64,000 nucleotides of DNA from Pseudomonas citri (GTDB lineage Bacteria; Pseudomonadota; Gammaproteobacteria; Pseudomonadales; Pseudomonadaceae), in NCBI RefSeq assembly GCF_025336485.1, contig NZ_JAODAB010000010.1, positions 124,001-188,000 on the forward strand, read 5' to 3'. The notes under the pieces were generated by a model that worked only from the letters and a program-made list of their open reading frames with translations, did no database searches and was not told where the DNA came from. Below, piece by piece: positions 17,157 to 26,589 of the stretch. Position 1 is the first letter of the stretch. Every line of letters starts with the position of its first letter. A program made the position numbers and the translations under genes.

Positions 17157-17284
17157 ACCGTCGCGTCCAAGGCAAAGGTGCGGCATTGCTTGACCTTGAA
17201 CTGGACATCAGTTGATTCACGGTTGTGCCCCTTAAACGTTTAAGCCAGGGGCCAGCCTTTTCGAGGCGCAATGTCAATAAATCT

Positions 17285-17330
17285 AATGCGAATTATTTGT
17301 ATTTACTTACAAAAGATAATCGTTATCATC
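17285..17330 (+). promoter_or_regulatory. Fur box upstream of the siderophore receptor
   Basis: GATAATCGTTATCATC (17315-17330) is close to the classical Fur consensus, with further A/T-rich hexamers (GCGAATTATTTGTATTTAC) directly upstream, 30-75 bp before the receptor start at 17360. It implies repression by Fe-loaded Fur. Confidence 0.8.
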
Positions 17331-17359
17331 CGCGCGATAAATCCATACAAAAGGTGTCC

Positions 17360-19483
17360 ATGGTGGCTCGATCGCGCATTTTCCCAGTCTCTCTGTCGTT
17401 GCTGGGTGTCTTGGTTGTACCTGATCTACAAGCAGAAACGGAATCTGCCTTAACTCTACCGGCAACCGTTGTAGATGGTGAATACAACGAGCAGAGCTAT
17501 GCGGCGACCGAGAGCCGGACGGCGATGAAGATCGATGCGCCGTTGCGGGACATCCCGCAGACCGTGAACGTGGTTCCCCAGAGCGTGATCAAGGACCAGG
17601 GGGCACAGTCGATGGAGGCGGTGCTCAAGAACGTTCCCGGCATCGGTCTCTCCAATGGTGACGGCCAGCGCGACCAGGTCACCATTCGCGGCTTCAGTGC
17701 CATCGGCGACATGTACGTCGACGGTATCCGTGACGATGCGCTGTACTTCCGCGACTTGTCCAACGTCGAGCGCGTGGAAGTGATCAAGGGCCCGGCCGCG
17801 GTGCTCTATGGTCGTGGCTCTTCGGGCGGCCTGATCAACAGCATCAGCAAGAAGCCCAATTTCGCTCCCGAGCAGGAAGTCGGTGTCAGCTTCGACAGCG
17901 AGGGCAAGCGGCGCACGCAGTTCGACGCCGGTTGGGCCGATGAGCAGCAAAAGGATAAGGCCTTCCGGGTGACTGGCGCCCTGGAGGACAGCGATACGTT
18001 CCGCGAGGACGGCTACATCGATCGCAAGGCGATTGCGCCTTCGGCCTACTTCAAGCTCTCCGATGACCTGGAGCTGAACCTCGGCGCGACCTACCTGTAT
18101 GACAAGCGTCTGATCGACTTCGGCATTCCGGCGCGCGGCGATCGTCCGGTCAACGTTGACCGCGACAAACGCTTCGGGTCCGCCGATCCGGATGACGATT
18201 ACACCCGCAGCGAGGTGTTCTCGTTCACCGCCGGTGTCGATTACCGGATCAACGATGACTTCAGCCTGAGCAACACCAGCCGCTACTACCACTACGACCT
18301 GGATCGCAACAACACCCTGGCGGATTCCAGCGCGACCCGCTTCGTCACCGCCCCGAATGGCGAACTGCTGATCAAGCTCAACCGCGGCAACGTGCAGCGC
18401 ACCGAGGATGGCTGGTTCAACCAGACCGAGTTGAAGCAACAGGCCACACTCGCCGGGATGAACCACAGCCTGCTTTATGGCGTGGAGCTGGGACGCCAGG
18501 TCAAGGACCAATCGGTGTTCAGCCAGAGCAATGTCGCCCAGGTCCCGGTATATCGCGATGGTTTGGTCGACGTGCCGTTCCAGGCCAACCGACAGACCGC
18601 CAAGGGCACCAATACCCAGGACACCGCCGGTTTCTACGTGCAGGACCTTATCGAGTTGGCCCCGAAGTGGAAGGCGCTGGTGGGCGTGCGTTATGACGTG
18701 TTCGATCAGGAATATGCCGATGACCTGACCAACAATGAGCTGTCGCGCACCGACATGACCTGGAGCCCGCGCGTCGGCCTGGTCTACCAGCCGGACCAGA
18801 TTCAGTCCTACTACGTTTCGGTGAGCCGTTCCTACCAGCCGTCTGCCGAGATGTTCGCCCTCAGCACGACGAACCAGGATCTGGAGCCCGAAGAAACCAC
18901 CAACTTCGAGATCGGCGGCAAGTGGGACCTGCTCGATAACCGCCTGGCGTTGACCGCGGCGCTGTTCCGCCTGGAACGCACCAACATGAAAACCACCGAC
19001 CCGGCCAACCCGAGCCAACTGGTGTTGTCAGGTGAGCAACGCACCGACGGCCTCGAGCTGACTGCCAGCGGACAGTTGAGCGACAAGTGGCAAGTCTATG
19101 CCGGCTACGCCTACCTGGATGCCGAGATCGTCAAGTCCAACAGCCGTACCAACGGCGTGGCCAACGAAGGCCAGACGCCGACCTTGACCCCGCGCCACAG
19201 CGCCAACCTGTGGCTGGTGCGCTCGCTGGACAACAACTGGCGCGTGGGCATGGGCGCAAACTATGTCGACGACCGCTACACCGCTTTGGACAACCGCGTG
19301 GTCATGCCGGCCTACACCACCGTGGACACGGCCTTGCTCTATAACCAGTCGAAGTGGGACATGGCGCTGCGCCTGCGTAACGTCTTCGACAAGGACTACT
19401 ACGCCTCGGCCCATGGCTCGGTGGACCTGATCACGCCGGGTGCGCCACGGACGCTGGAGTTGAGCACCAACTATCGGTTCTGA
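17360..19483 (+). CDS. TonB-dependent siderophore receptor (Fiu/CirA-like, probably catecholate type)
   Basis: 707 residues from ATG 17360, with a signal peptide ending near LQAE. The plug domain carries the IPQTVNVVPQSVIKDQ, DGQRDQVTIRGFSAIGDMYVDGIRD and VERVEVIKGPAAVLYGRGSSGGLIN motifs of siderophore receptors; the C terminus LELSTNYRF ends in Phe as outer-membrane barrels do. It imports a ferric siderophore into the periplasm with TonB-ExbBD energy. Similar to the Fiu/PiuA branch (catecholates, some monohydroxamates), but the ligand is not settled by eye. Fur box upstream, terminator directly downstream, so a single-gene iron-regulated unit. Confidence 0.92.
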   Translation: MVARSRIFPVSLSLLGVLVVPDLQAETESALTLPATVVDGEYNEQSYAATESRTAMKIDAPLRDIPQTVNVVPQSVIKDQGAQSMEAVLKNVPGIGLSNGDGQRDQVTIRGFSAIGDMYVDGIRDDALYFRDLSNVERVEVIKGPAAVLYGRGSSGGLINSISKKPNFAPEQEVGVSFDSEGKRRTQFDAGWADEQQKDKAFRVTGALEDSDTFREDGYIDRKAIAPSAYFKLSDDLELNLGATYLYDKRLIDFGIPARGDRPVNVDRDKRFGSADPDDDYTRSEVFSFTAGVDYRINDDFSLSNTSRYYHYDLDRNNTLADSSATRFVTAPNGELLIKLNRGNVQRTEDGWFNQTELKQQATLAGMNHSLLYGVELGRQVKDQSVFSQSNVAQVPVYRDGLVDVPFQANRQTAKGTNTQDTAGFYVQDLIELAPKWKALVGVRYDVFDQEYADDLTNNELSRTDMTWSPRVGLVYQPDQIQSYYVSVSRSYQPSAEMFALSTTNQDLEPEETTNFEIGGKWDLLDNRLALTAALFRLERTNMKTTDPANPSQLVLSGEQRTDGLELTASGQLSDKWQVYAGYAYLDAEIVKSNSRTNGVANEGQTPTLTPRHSANLWLVRSLDNNWRVGMGANYVDDRYTALDNRVVMPAYTTVDTALLYNQSKWDMALRLRNVFDKDYYASAHGSVDLITPGAPRTLELSTNYRF

Positions 19484-19500
19484 ATCGGAACCTGAGATTG

Positions 19501-19533
19501 GCGCCCGGTCGTGTGAAGCGGCCGGGCGCTTTT
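19501..19533 (+). terminator. Rho-independent terminator of the siderophore receptor gene
   Basis: GCGCCCGG and CCGGGCGC form a perfect 8-bp stem (19501-19508/19522-19529), followed directly by TTTTGTTTGT. Confidence 0.88.
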
Positions 19534-19543
19534 GTTTGTCGGC

Positions 19544-20407
19544 CTAGGCCATCTGGCTCATCAATTGACTCAGCGACCAGGCCGGTTCGTTCAGGTTCTG
19601 CTTGGCCCGGTGCACCAGGCCGATGTCGCGATGGAACGTGTGCGCCCCCAGATCGATGGCCCTGACCCCGGGAGGCCACTGGCGATAGCTGGCTGTCTGC
19701 GGAACCAGGGCTACCCCCACGGCATGGGCCACCAGGTTGACCAGTGCGTCGAGCTCGTCGAGTTCGCTTTTTTCCGTGGGGGAGAAATGCATCTGGCGAA
19801 GGAAGCGGTCGACTTGCCGACCGCCGAACGAGGAGCGGTCGTAGCGAATGAAGGGTTGCGTCGCCAGCAGCTCTGCCCAGTCATTGCCTTCAATCTGTTC
19901 TGGAACCAGCAAGCGATAGGGCTCACGCACCAGTGTGGTCCAGCGCAGGTCGCTTTGTAGGGAAAAGGGCGGGCGGATGATGGCCGCCATGTCGATCTCG
20001 CCAGAGTCGACCATGTTGACCAGCTCCATCGACAACCCCGGTATGACGCGCGTACGGCAATGGGGAAATTGCTGGTGAAAGACCGCCAGCACCTCGGGTA
20101 GCCATGCGCGTTGCACCGAAGCAATGGCACCGATGTTGACCAGCACGGTCGGCGGTAGATCGGGAGAGCGAGAGCCCAGATCTGCATAAAGGCGCAGGAG
20201 TTCCTGGGCTTGCAGGAGCACCTGCTGTCCACGGCGATTCAAAGTGGCCGTGCGCCCCGTCCGGTCGAACAGTTCAAACCCCAGTTCAGTCTCCAACCGA
20301 TGCATTTGCGCGCTGACGGCCGCCTGGGTGAGGCCTATGCGGGCTCCGGCAGCGGCGAAAGTGCCCTCGCGGGCTACGGTGACGAGCGTCTTGAGCTCAC
20401 GAATCAT
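19544..20407 (-). CDS. LysR-family transcriptional regulator
   Basis: 287 residues, N-terminal wHTH MIRELKTLVTVAREGTFAAAGARIGLTQAAVSAQMHRLE and a LysR substrate-binding domain. Divergent from the VOC-family enzyme gene at 20517 with a 109-bp gap, so it probably regulates that gene and itself. Confidence 0.9.
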   Translation of the reverse strand: MIRELKTLVTVAREGTFAAAGARIGLTQAAVSAQMHRLETELGFELFDRTGRTATLNRRGQQVLLQAQELLRLYADLGSRSPDLPPTVLVNIGAIASVQRAWLPEVLAVFHQQFPHCRTRVIPGLSMELVNMVDSGEIDMAAIIRPPFSLQSDLRWTTLVREPYRLLVPEQIEGNDWAELLATQPFIRYDRSSFGGRQVDRFLRQMHFSPTEKSELDELDALVNLVAHAVGVALVPQTASYRQWPPGVRAIDLGAHTFHRDIGLVHRAKQNLNEPAWSLSQLMSQMA

Positions 20408-20516
20408 TCACAAATTTCCTTTGGACTCATCTCAAAATCATATTGTTTTTTTTATTCCGTCACGAACCATAGGATGACTTCAGCCAATAAAACAACATGA
20501 TCCTGGAGATCCCCTG

Positions 20517-20942
20517 ATGAGTCTTTCTCCTTTCCACCTGGCAATCCCTGTCTACGACCTGGCCGCCGCCCGCCGATTCTATGGTGAGGTGTTCGGCCTG
20601 GCGGAGGGGCGCTCCAGCACCCAATGGGTCGACTTCGACTTCTACGGTCACCAACTGGTGATTCATGAGCATCCGAAAACCGATTCCCAGGAAAACGTGC
20701 ATAGCAACCCCGTCGACGGCCACGACGTGCCCGTCCCGCATTTCGGCGTTATCCTGGCGTGGCAGCAGTGGGAAGCCCTTGCCGAACGCCTGAAAACTTT
20801 CGGCGTCCAGTTTGTGATCGAACCCTACATCCGTTTCAAAGGCCAGGTAGGCGAGCAGGCCACCATGTTCCTGTTCGATCCTTGCGGCAATGCACTGGAG
20901 TTCAAGGCGTTCAAGGACATGAGTCAGCTGTTCGCCAAATAA
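20517..20942 (+). CDS. VOC-family (glyoxalase/dioxygenase fold) protein
   Basis: 141 residues beginning [15 protein letters not shown] and ending [15 protein letters not shown], the start and end of a vicinal-oxygen-chelate domain. Metal ligands are plausibly His in FHLAIP, His in VPHFGV and Glu in NALEFK. Short single-domain members act as glyoxalase-like or ring-cleavage enzymes or resistance proteins; the substrate is unknown. A strong terminator follows. Confidence 0.82.
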   Translation: MSLSPFHLAIPVYDLAAARRFYGEVFGLAEGRSSTQWVDFDFYGHQLVIHEHPKTDSQENVHSNPVDGHDVPVPHFGVILAWQQWEALAERLKTFGVQFVIEPYIRFKGQVGEQATMFLFDPCGNALEFKAFKDMSQLFAK

Positions 20943-20944
20943 GT

Positions 20945-20974
20945 GAAATGGCACAGCGCTGGTTGTGCCATTTC
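20945..20974 (+). terminator. Hairpin terminator after the VOC gene
   Basis: An 11-bp perfect stem (GAAATGGCACA at 20945-20955 with 20964-20974) and 8-nt loop, followed by ATTTTC. It also lies downstream of the convergent cupin gene. Confidence 0.8.
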
Positions 20975-20978
20975 ATTT

Positions 20979-21347
20979 TCAATGAGCTGGAAGCTCATGA
21001 ATCGGCCTGGCAGGTGACGGGCAAATATCGAGCAAATGGCCGGTCTTGAGATAAATCATCGCGCCTTGGGCTCCGGCGAGGATTTCAAGGGCGTCGCCTT
21101 CGGGCTGGCGCATCCAGCTGCCTTGCTCGTAGGGCTGGTCCGCCACGTTCAGTTGACCGTGAAGCACCAACAGCTCTGCGCTGGTACGGTGGCTGGAGAA
21201 CAGTGGTTCTCCAGGTGCCAGGCGTTGCAGGCAGACCTGTTCGTTGTCATTGGAGAACAGAGGGCAGGTTGCCCGGCCATCTTGCTGCCGCCAGGCGGAC
21301 GGGGCGCGTGTATCGATACGCACTCGGTCTTTTTCTTCGAGCTTCAT
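20979..21347 (-). CDS. ChrR-like cupin-domain protein
   Basis: 122 residues with a beta-rich cupin pattern: LAPGEPLFSSHRTSAELLVLHGQLNVADQPYEQGSWMRQPEGD, matching the cupin motif G(X)5HXH(X)3-4E(X)6G only partly (one His clear). It resembles the metal-binding anti-sigma ChrR cupin domain used as a stand-alone protein. 53 bp downstream of the SDR gene and probably co-transcribed with it. Function unknown. Confidence 0.65.
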   Translation of the reverse strand: MKLEEKDRVRIDTRAPSAWRQQDGRATCPLFSNDNEQVCLQRLAPGEPLFSSHRTSAELLVLHGQLNVADQPYEQGSWMRQPEGDALEILAGAQGAMIYLKTGHLLDICPSPARPIHELPAH

Positions 21348-21399
21348 CTGCCAGAGCTTGACGAAGATCGTCGCGCCTTCATGACTGAACGGTTGTCCG

Positions 21400-22173
21400 T
21401 CAGTTGCGGCCCGCCATCACGCCGCCGTCCACGTCCCAGATTGCGCCCGTGACCCAACCGGCCTTGTCGGACAGCAGGAAGGCGACCACTTCGGCCACGT
21501 CTTGAGGGGTGCCGACGCGTCCGATGGGGTGAAAGTCATTGAAACCTTGCAGCGCGCCGTGTACTTCCGCCTTGGGAATGAAACCTTCATAAATAGGTGT
21601 CTGTACGACAGCAGGCGAAACGGCGTTGACGCGGATGTGTTTCGAGGCCAGTTCCATCGCCAGGTGCTGAGTCAACGAGTGCAGGCCGGCCTTGGCCATG
21701 GAGTACGCCGAAGATGGCGTGGCGGCGATGGCCTGCTTACCCCACATTGAACCGATGTTGACGATGGCGCCCGGGCGGTCGTTGGCAACCATGTTGGCCG
21801 CGACGGTCTGGGTGATGAAGAAGAACGCTTTGTTCAGCTTCATGTATTGGTCGTAGTCCGCGCCTTGGTGTTCCAGGAACGGTTTGGGGAAGAATACGCC
21901 AGCGGCGTTGACCAGCAGGTCGATGTCCGAATGCTGTTCGTCGAGGGTCCTGATCAGCTCGGCCAGGCCTTCTTCACGGGTCAGGTCAGCAGTCAGTGAG
22001 GTGACCGGGCCCAGGGCGGACAGTTCTTTGCGAGCCTCTTCGGTCTTCTCTGGACGGTTGCCAACGATCACAGCGCTGCCGCCTCCGGCGAGTACCATCC
22101 GGGCCGACTCCAGCCCCATTCCACTCGTGCCGCCGACGACCAACAGCTTCTTGCCTTTGAATTGATTGCTCAT
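21400..22173 (-). CDS. Short-chain dehydrogenase/reductase (SDR)
   Basis: 257 residues; the cofactor motif is [13 protein letters not shown], an SDR glycine-rich variant, the NNAG-equivalent is VNAAGVF, and the catalytic triad shows Ser in IGSMWG and Y-x3-K in SAYSMAKAG. The C terminus [16 protein letters not shown] is typical. It is an NAD(P)-dependent oxidoreductase of unknown substrate. Divergent from the LysR gene at 22345, its likely regulator. Confidence 0.9.
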   Translation of the reverse strand: MSNQFKGKKLLVVGGTSGMGLESARMVLAGGGSAVIVGNRPEKTEEARKELSALGPVTSLTADLTREEGLAELIRTLDEQHSDIDLLVNAAGVFFPKPFLEHQGADYDQYMKLNKAFFFITQTVAANMVANDRPGAIVNIGSMWGKQAIAATPSSAYSMAKAGLHSLTQHLAMELASKHIRVNAVSPAVVQTPIYEGFIPKAEVHGALQGFNDFHPIGRVGTPQDVAEVVAFLLSDKAGWVTGAIWDVDGGVMAGRN

Positions 22174-22344
22174 GGTGGGACCTCTCGGATCTTGATCAGC
22201 AGATAAACTTTTTCATTCAAGTCCGTATTGCCATACGTACTTGCTACACAGTCATTTGTCTGTGATGGAGCCTATTTTTGGAACTTCCCCTCCGCGCCAC
22301 AAACGATATAAAGTGTCTTTAATGCAAAGAAAAAGTTTATCGAT

Positions 22345-23256
22345 ATGAAGATGCCTGTTCACCTCAATGCTCTGCGCGCCTTCGAGGCCAGCGCCCGTCA
22401 CCAGAGCTTTTCCGCGGCAGCGGCTGAGCTCAACGTCACACCCGCCGCTGTCGGGCAACTTGTCCGCGCCTTGGAGGACTGGCTGGGAACACCACTTTTT
22501 CATCGGGCGTCCAGCGGTCGTGTTCGACTGCTGGCGACAGAGGCGGCCGAGCATGCGCTGCCGGATATCCGGGCCGGTTTCGACAGGCTTTCGCTGGGCC
22601 TGGAGCGGTTAAAGGAGGGGGCGACCGGTGGTGCTTTAACGGTGACGGTCAGCCCGGCGTTTGCCGCCAAATGGCTGCTGCCACGTATCGAAAGTTTCCA
22701 CGCCGCCTGGCCGGACATGGACGTCAGGCTGGACACCAACCTCAGGGCCGTAGACTTCGTTGCCCAGCGCATCGACATCGGCGTGCGTTACGGGCCAGGC
22801 ACCTGGCCGGGGCTGGTGGCGGAAAAACTGATGGATGAGGAAGTGTACCCGGTGTGCTCTCCCCATCTGCTGCGTGATGCTTCGCGCTTGCAAACGCCGA
22901 ATGACCTGGCTGGAGAAACGCTTATCCATGATTTGTCGATGGACAGCCACACGGGCTTTCCCTCCTGGGAAGCCTGGTTGGAGAAAGCTGGCATCGCCGA
23001 CGTCAGCACCACACGCGGGATGAAAATCAACAACTCCGCCGCAGTGTTGCAGGCGGCAATCGATGGGCATGGCGTCGCGCTGGCTCGTAGCGTCATGGTG
23101 CGTGACGACCTGGCTGCCGGTCGATTGGTGCGTTTGTTCACGCACATCAGGTTTGAGTCGGCGCTGGCCTATTACGTGGTATATCGCCCAGGTTGTGCCA
23201 GCCTGCCCAGGCTGAAAGCCTTTCGCGACTGGTTGTTTGACGTAGCCGCCTGCTAA
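22345..23256 (+). CDS. LysR-family transcriptional regulator (GcvA-like)
   Basis: 303 residues with wHTH MKMPVHLNALRAFEASARHQ...AAAELNVTPAAVGQLVRALE and a GcvA-type effector domain (FAAKWLLPRIESFHAAWPDMDVRLDTN). Divergent from the SDR gene with a 171-bp A/T-rich gap. Confidence 0.9.
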   Translation: MKMPVHLNALRAFEASARHQSFSAAAAELNVTPAAVGQLVRALEDWLGTPLFHRASSGRVRLLATEAAEHALPDIRAGFDRLSLGLERLKEGATGGALTVTVSPAFAAKWLLPRIESFHAAWPDMDVRLDTNLRAVDFVAQRIDIGVRYGPGTWPGLVAEKLMDEEVYPVCSPHLLRDASRLQTPNDLAGETLIHDLSMDSHTGFPSWEAWLEKAGIADVSTTRGMKINNSAAVLQAAIDGHGVALARSVMVRDDLAAGRLVRLFTHIRFESALAYYVVYRPGCASLPRLKAFRDWLFDVAAC

Positions 23257-23400
23257 GTGAGCGTACCGTTATCCTCGGGAAACATTTTCTTTTACGGTAA
23301 GAAACTTTATCTCGTTTGTAGAAGCAGATCCTCCTTCACAAAATCGGCCTCTGATGCTCAGCAACGGTGCAGGGGCGGGAAGGCTGGGAGGAAATTGAGC

Positions 23401-24426
23401 ATGACAAGAAGCACCTACAAAGCGATGCAGGTCACCCGGCCGGGTGCGTTGGAACTGGTAGAGCGCGACACGCCAACGCCCGGGGATGGTGAGGTGCTGA
23501 TTGAAATACAGGCCTGTGGCATCTGCGGGGCGGATGCCGGAGCTATTGAAGGACTGGAGGCGGGGTTGCAGTTTCCACGCACGCCGGGTCACGAAGTGGT
23601 CGGGCGGATCGTGGCGCTGGGTGCCGGTGTTCTAGGGCACTGGCGGGTCGGCCAGCGCGTTGGGGTAGGGCGCCTGGGAGGGCATTGCAATGCGTGTGAG
23701 CAGTGCCGTCGCGGACATTTCAACCTGTGCAGCGACCAACCGGTGATGGGCAGCTCCCAGGATGGCGGTTATGCGCAAATGATGATCGCCCGCGCCACCG
23801 GGCTGGTGGCGATTCCGGACGAGCTGAGCGCGGTGCAGGCGGCTCCACTGTTGTGCGCCGGCATCGCTACCTTCAATGCGTTGCGCAAGTCTGGCGCACA
23901 GGCGGGCGACCTGGTCGCGATCCAGGGCATCGGTGGTCTTGGGCACCTGGCCGTCCAGTACGCCTGGAGAATGGGTTTCAAGGTCGTCGCTGTCGGGCGC
24001 GGGGCCGATATTGCCAAGGACGTACTGGCGCTGGGGGCCTACCACTACATCGATACGCATGTGGAAGATCCGGTTGCCCGGCTCAAGGAAATGGGCGGGG
24101 CCCAGGTCATCCTGACCACCATCACCGACAGCGCCGCCGCATCCTCGCTCATGCCGGCCCTGGCGCCACAGGGGCGCTTGCTGATCGTCGGTGTGGGACG
24201 GCAACCGCTCTCGATCATGCCGGGGGCCTTGGTCGGGGGAGAGCGTAGCGTCCAGGGCGCCATCACCGGTACGCCCTTCGAGTCCGAGAGAACTCTGGAT
24301 TTCAGCGTCATGACTGACGTTCGTGCGTTGATCGAGACCCGGCCCATGGAAGAAGCCTGGGACGCTTATCAGAAGGTCAAATCGGGCCAGGTGAAGTTTC
24401 GCATGGTGCTGACCATGAATGATTGA
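23401..24426 (+). CDS. Zinc-dependent alcohol dehydrogenase (MDR family)
   Basis: 341 residues from the ATG at 23401; an earlier in-frame GTG at 23257 abuts the LysR gene but adds a non-family N terminus. Catalytic zinc ligands are Cys in ACGICGADAG and His-Glu in TPGHEVVGRI; structural zinc cysteines occur as GHCNACEQCRRGHFNLC. The coenzyme motif is IQGIGGLGHLAVQYA. It oxidises alcohols or reduces aldehydes with NAD(P); the substrate is unknown. Confidence 0.9.
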   Translation: MTRSTYKAMQVTRPGALELVERDTPTPGDGEVLIEIQACGICGADAGAIEGLEAGLQFPRTPGHEVVGRIVALGAGVLGHWRVGQRVGVGRLGGHCNACEQCRRGHFNLCSDQPVMGSSQDGGYAQMMIARATGLVAIPDELSAVQAAPLLCAGIATFNALRKSGAQAGDLVAIQGIGGLGHLAVQYAWRMGFKVVAVGRGADIAKDVLALGAYHYIDTHVEDPVARLKEMGGAQVILTTITDSAAASSLMPALAPQGRLLIVGVGRQPLSIMPGALVGGERSVQGAITGTPFESERTLDFSVMTDVRALIETRPMEEAWDAYQKVKSGQVKFRMVLTMND

Positions 24427-24584
24427 GCGATGTTGTGTCATTCAGAAGGACAATCAGCAAGTGTATGCCTGGCGCGAGGAGGGGGTAATGCTGCCCAGGA
24501 CCTGCCCGACCACGCACAGGACACTGAAAAAACGCTCATCCCACACTGGTCCGCTTGGACTCATAAATAGGAGTTTTACGTCCG

Positions 24585-25907
24585 ATGGCCTGCCTTGATC
24601 GTTACAGTCTGCCTCTTTCGACCTCTTGCGAAACCGCGGCCGAGCGTTACCGGACGGGGGTGGACCTGCTGCTCTCGCTTTGGCCGGGTGTGGCAGAAAC
24701 CCTGGAAGAGGCGATCGCGGCCGATCCTGAGTTTGCCCTGGCCCACGCCGCCCGAGCCCGGTTTCATGCGGTGCGGGCCGAGGTCAGCCAGGCCAAGGCC
24801 AGAATCGCCAAGGCGGTCGAACTGGTACACGCCAACGGCACCGAGCGTGAGCGCAGCCACGTCCAGACGCTGGCGCTCGCGATCAATGGCCAGCCGGCCA
24901 AGGCACTTGCCAGCGCATTGCAGCATGCCGACCGCTGGCCCCTGGATATCGTCATCCTGTCCTTGCCGCTGGGTGCGTTCGGCCTGTTCGCTTTTTCCGG
25001 CATGGCCGACCACGACCAAGCGCGGGTCGACCTGTGTGAGCGGCATGCCCGGCACTTTCCCGAGGATGATTGGTGGTTCCTCAACTATCGGGGCTGGGCC
25101 CATGGCGAGAATGGCGACGTCGCGCTCGGCCGTGCGCTGACCCAACGCTCGCTGGAGCTGCGTCGCAACAATGTCAACGCCGTGCATGCCGTGGCCCATG
25201 TGCTGCACGAGTCCGGCGCCAACGACGAAGCGGCGGTGATCATTCGCGACTGGCTACCGGGTTATGACCGCAGCGGCACCCTGCATGGCCACATTGCCTG
25301 GCACGGCGCCCTGGCGGCACTTGAGCGTGGCGACACCGAAACGGCGCTGGGCATCTACGCCGAGCACGTGGCACCTTCTGTGTCGGGCGGGGTGCCAATC
25401 AACGTGGTCAGCGACAGTGCCTCGTTCCTCTGGCGGATGCAGGCGTATGGGCATGAGGTGCCAGCCGGCCTGTGGGACGAAGCGGCGCGCTATGCGTCCA
25501 ACTATTTCCAGCAACCAGGCTTCCCCTTTGCCGATTTCCACATGGCCTTGCTGGCCGCTGCCACCGGCAATCAACTCGCCTTGGAGCAACGGGCCGATGC
25601 ACTGACTGTACTGGTGCGCGATGGCCATTTGCGGGCGGGGCCCGTGGTTCCGGCGCTCTGTCATGCAGTCCAGGCTTTTGCCGATGGTCATTACGCCGAC
25701 TGCGCTCGGATTCTCGAGCCGGTGGCCCACGAAGTCGTGCGCCTCGGCGGCAGTGGCGCCCAGCGCGAAATCGTGCAGGACACGTTGCTGGTTTCCCTGA
25801 TGCGCGCGGGCGAGGCGGACAAGGCGAGGGCGCTGCTGGACCGGCGCCTGCACCGTCGACCATCGCCACGCGATAGCCAATGGCTGGAGGGCCTGGCCGC
25901 GAGCTGA
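24585..25907 (+). CDS. Tetratricopeptide-repeat protein
   Basis: 440 residues of helical repeats with alternating A/L/G helix pairs (EEAIAADPEFALAHAARARFHAVRAE is a clear TPR unit; further degenerate units through residue 420). It has no signal peptide or catalytic motif. Proteins of this type are often misannotated as oxidoreductase-associated; no function can be stated. Preceded by a 158-bp gap in which I see no gene. Confidence 0.7.
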   Translation: MACLDRYSLPLSTSCETAAERYRTGVDLLLSLWPGVAETLEEAIAADPEFALAHAARARFHAVRAEVSQAKARIAKAVELVHANGTERERSHVQTLALAINGQPAKALASALQHADRWPLDIVILSLPLGAFGLFAFSGMADHDQARVDLCERHARHFPEDDWWFLNYRGWAHGENGDVALGRALTQRSLELRRNNVNAVHAVAHVLHESGANDEAAVIIRDWLPGYDRSGTLHGHIAWHGALAALERGDTETALGIYAEHVAPSVSGGVPINVVSDSASFLWRMQAYGHEVPAGLWDEAARYASNYFQQPGFPFADFHMALLAAATGNQLALEQRADALTVLVRDGHLRAGPVVPALCHAVQAFADGHYADCARILEPVAHEVVRLGGSGAQREIVQDTLLVSLMRAGEADKARALLDRRLHRRPSPRDSQWLEGLAAS

Positions 25908-25936
25908 TTCGCCGCGCAGTGTACAAAGGGATGCTC

Positions 25937-25959
25937 CTGTGGGAGCGAGCAAGCTCGCG
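25937..25959 (+). repeat. Pseudomonas REP element (single copy)
   Basis: CTGTGGGAGCGAGCAAGCTC with the GAGC-AA-GCTC imperfect palindrome is the characteristic repetitive extragenic palindrome of the P. fluorescens group. It lies between two convergent genes. Confidence 0.85.
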
Positions 25960-25992
25960 TCCATAGGGGGACCTTTCCAAACACGGGCAGCG

Positions 25993-26457
25993 TTACGCCA
26001 AAACCGGAACGTACAGCTCGGACTTGACGTTACTCATCGACACCAGCGTCTTGAATCGCTTGACGTTGTTGCTTTCAAAAAAGAGTTCACGGGTCAATTG
26101 CGTGTACTGCTCCATATTCTTCACCAGCATGATCAGCAAGAAATCGCACTCACCCGCGACGTAGTAACACTGCTGCACTTGAGGGCAGGCGAGGAAGGCG
26201 CGTTTCATCTCATCCAGCAGGTCAAGACGTTCGTTTTCAACCTCCACCTCGGTAATGACGGTCAAGGTGTAACCCAGGGCGACCGGGTCGACACGTGCGA
26301 CCGTTCCCAGGATCACCCCTTCGCTGTTCATTTTCTTCAGGCGTCTGTTCACTGCGGCGGCGGAGAGGTTTACCCGTTCGCCGAGATTCTGTTGGGAGGT
26401 GGTGGCATCACGCTGAACAGCATCCAGCAAGGCGTAGTCGAAAGCGTCGAGATCCAT
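25993..26457 (-). CDS. Lrp/AsnC-family transcriptional regulator
   Basis: 154 residues from the ATG at 26457 (MDLDAFDYALLDAVQRD), a standard Lrp length; the open frame continues upstream but adds a non-family extension. The N-terminal HTH has QNLGERVNLSAAAVNRRLKKM, the C-terminal RAM ligand-binding domain begins near GYTLTVITEVEVE. Divergent from the amidohydrolase-DAL-TctCBA gene set and most likely its amino-acid-responsive regulator. Being 9 kb from acdS it is not in the usual acdR position. Confidence 0.9.
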   Translation of the reverse strand: MDLDAFDYALLDAVQRDATTSQQNLGERVNLSAAAVNRRLKKMNSEGVILGTVARVDPVALGYTLTVITEVEVENERLDLLDEMKRAFLACPQVQQCYYVAGECDFLLIMLVKNMEQYTQLTRELFFESNNVKRFKTLVSMSNVKSELYVPVLA

Positions 26458-26589
26458 GAAAACGTGCTCGTTAAGGCAACGGCGATGAAAACGCAATAGA
26501 AGTTCATCCATGACCTGAATATCAAGCTTTTCTTGCATTGCAAGTGAATAGAATTTCTCCGCAACGACATACCGCCACAGGAGAATCTG

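Noticed and set aside
15690..17186. Long minus-strand frame opposite acdS
   Set aside because: It is the antisense of a firmly identified ACC deaminase gene and the end of the LysR gene.
17456..19018. Long minus-strand frame (520 codons) opposite the TonB receptor
   Set aside because: Antisense shadow; the receptor has all plug and barrel signatures.
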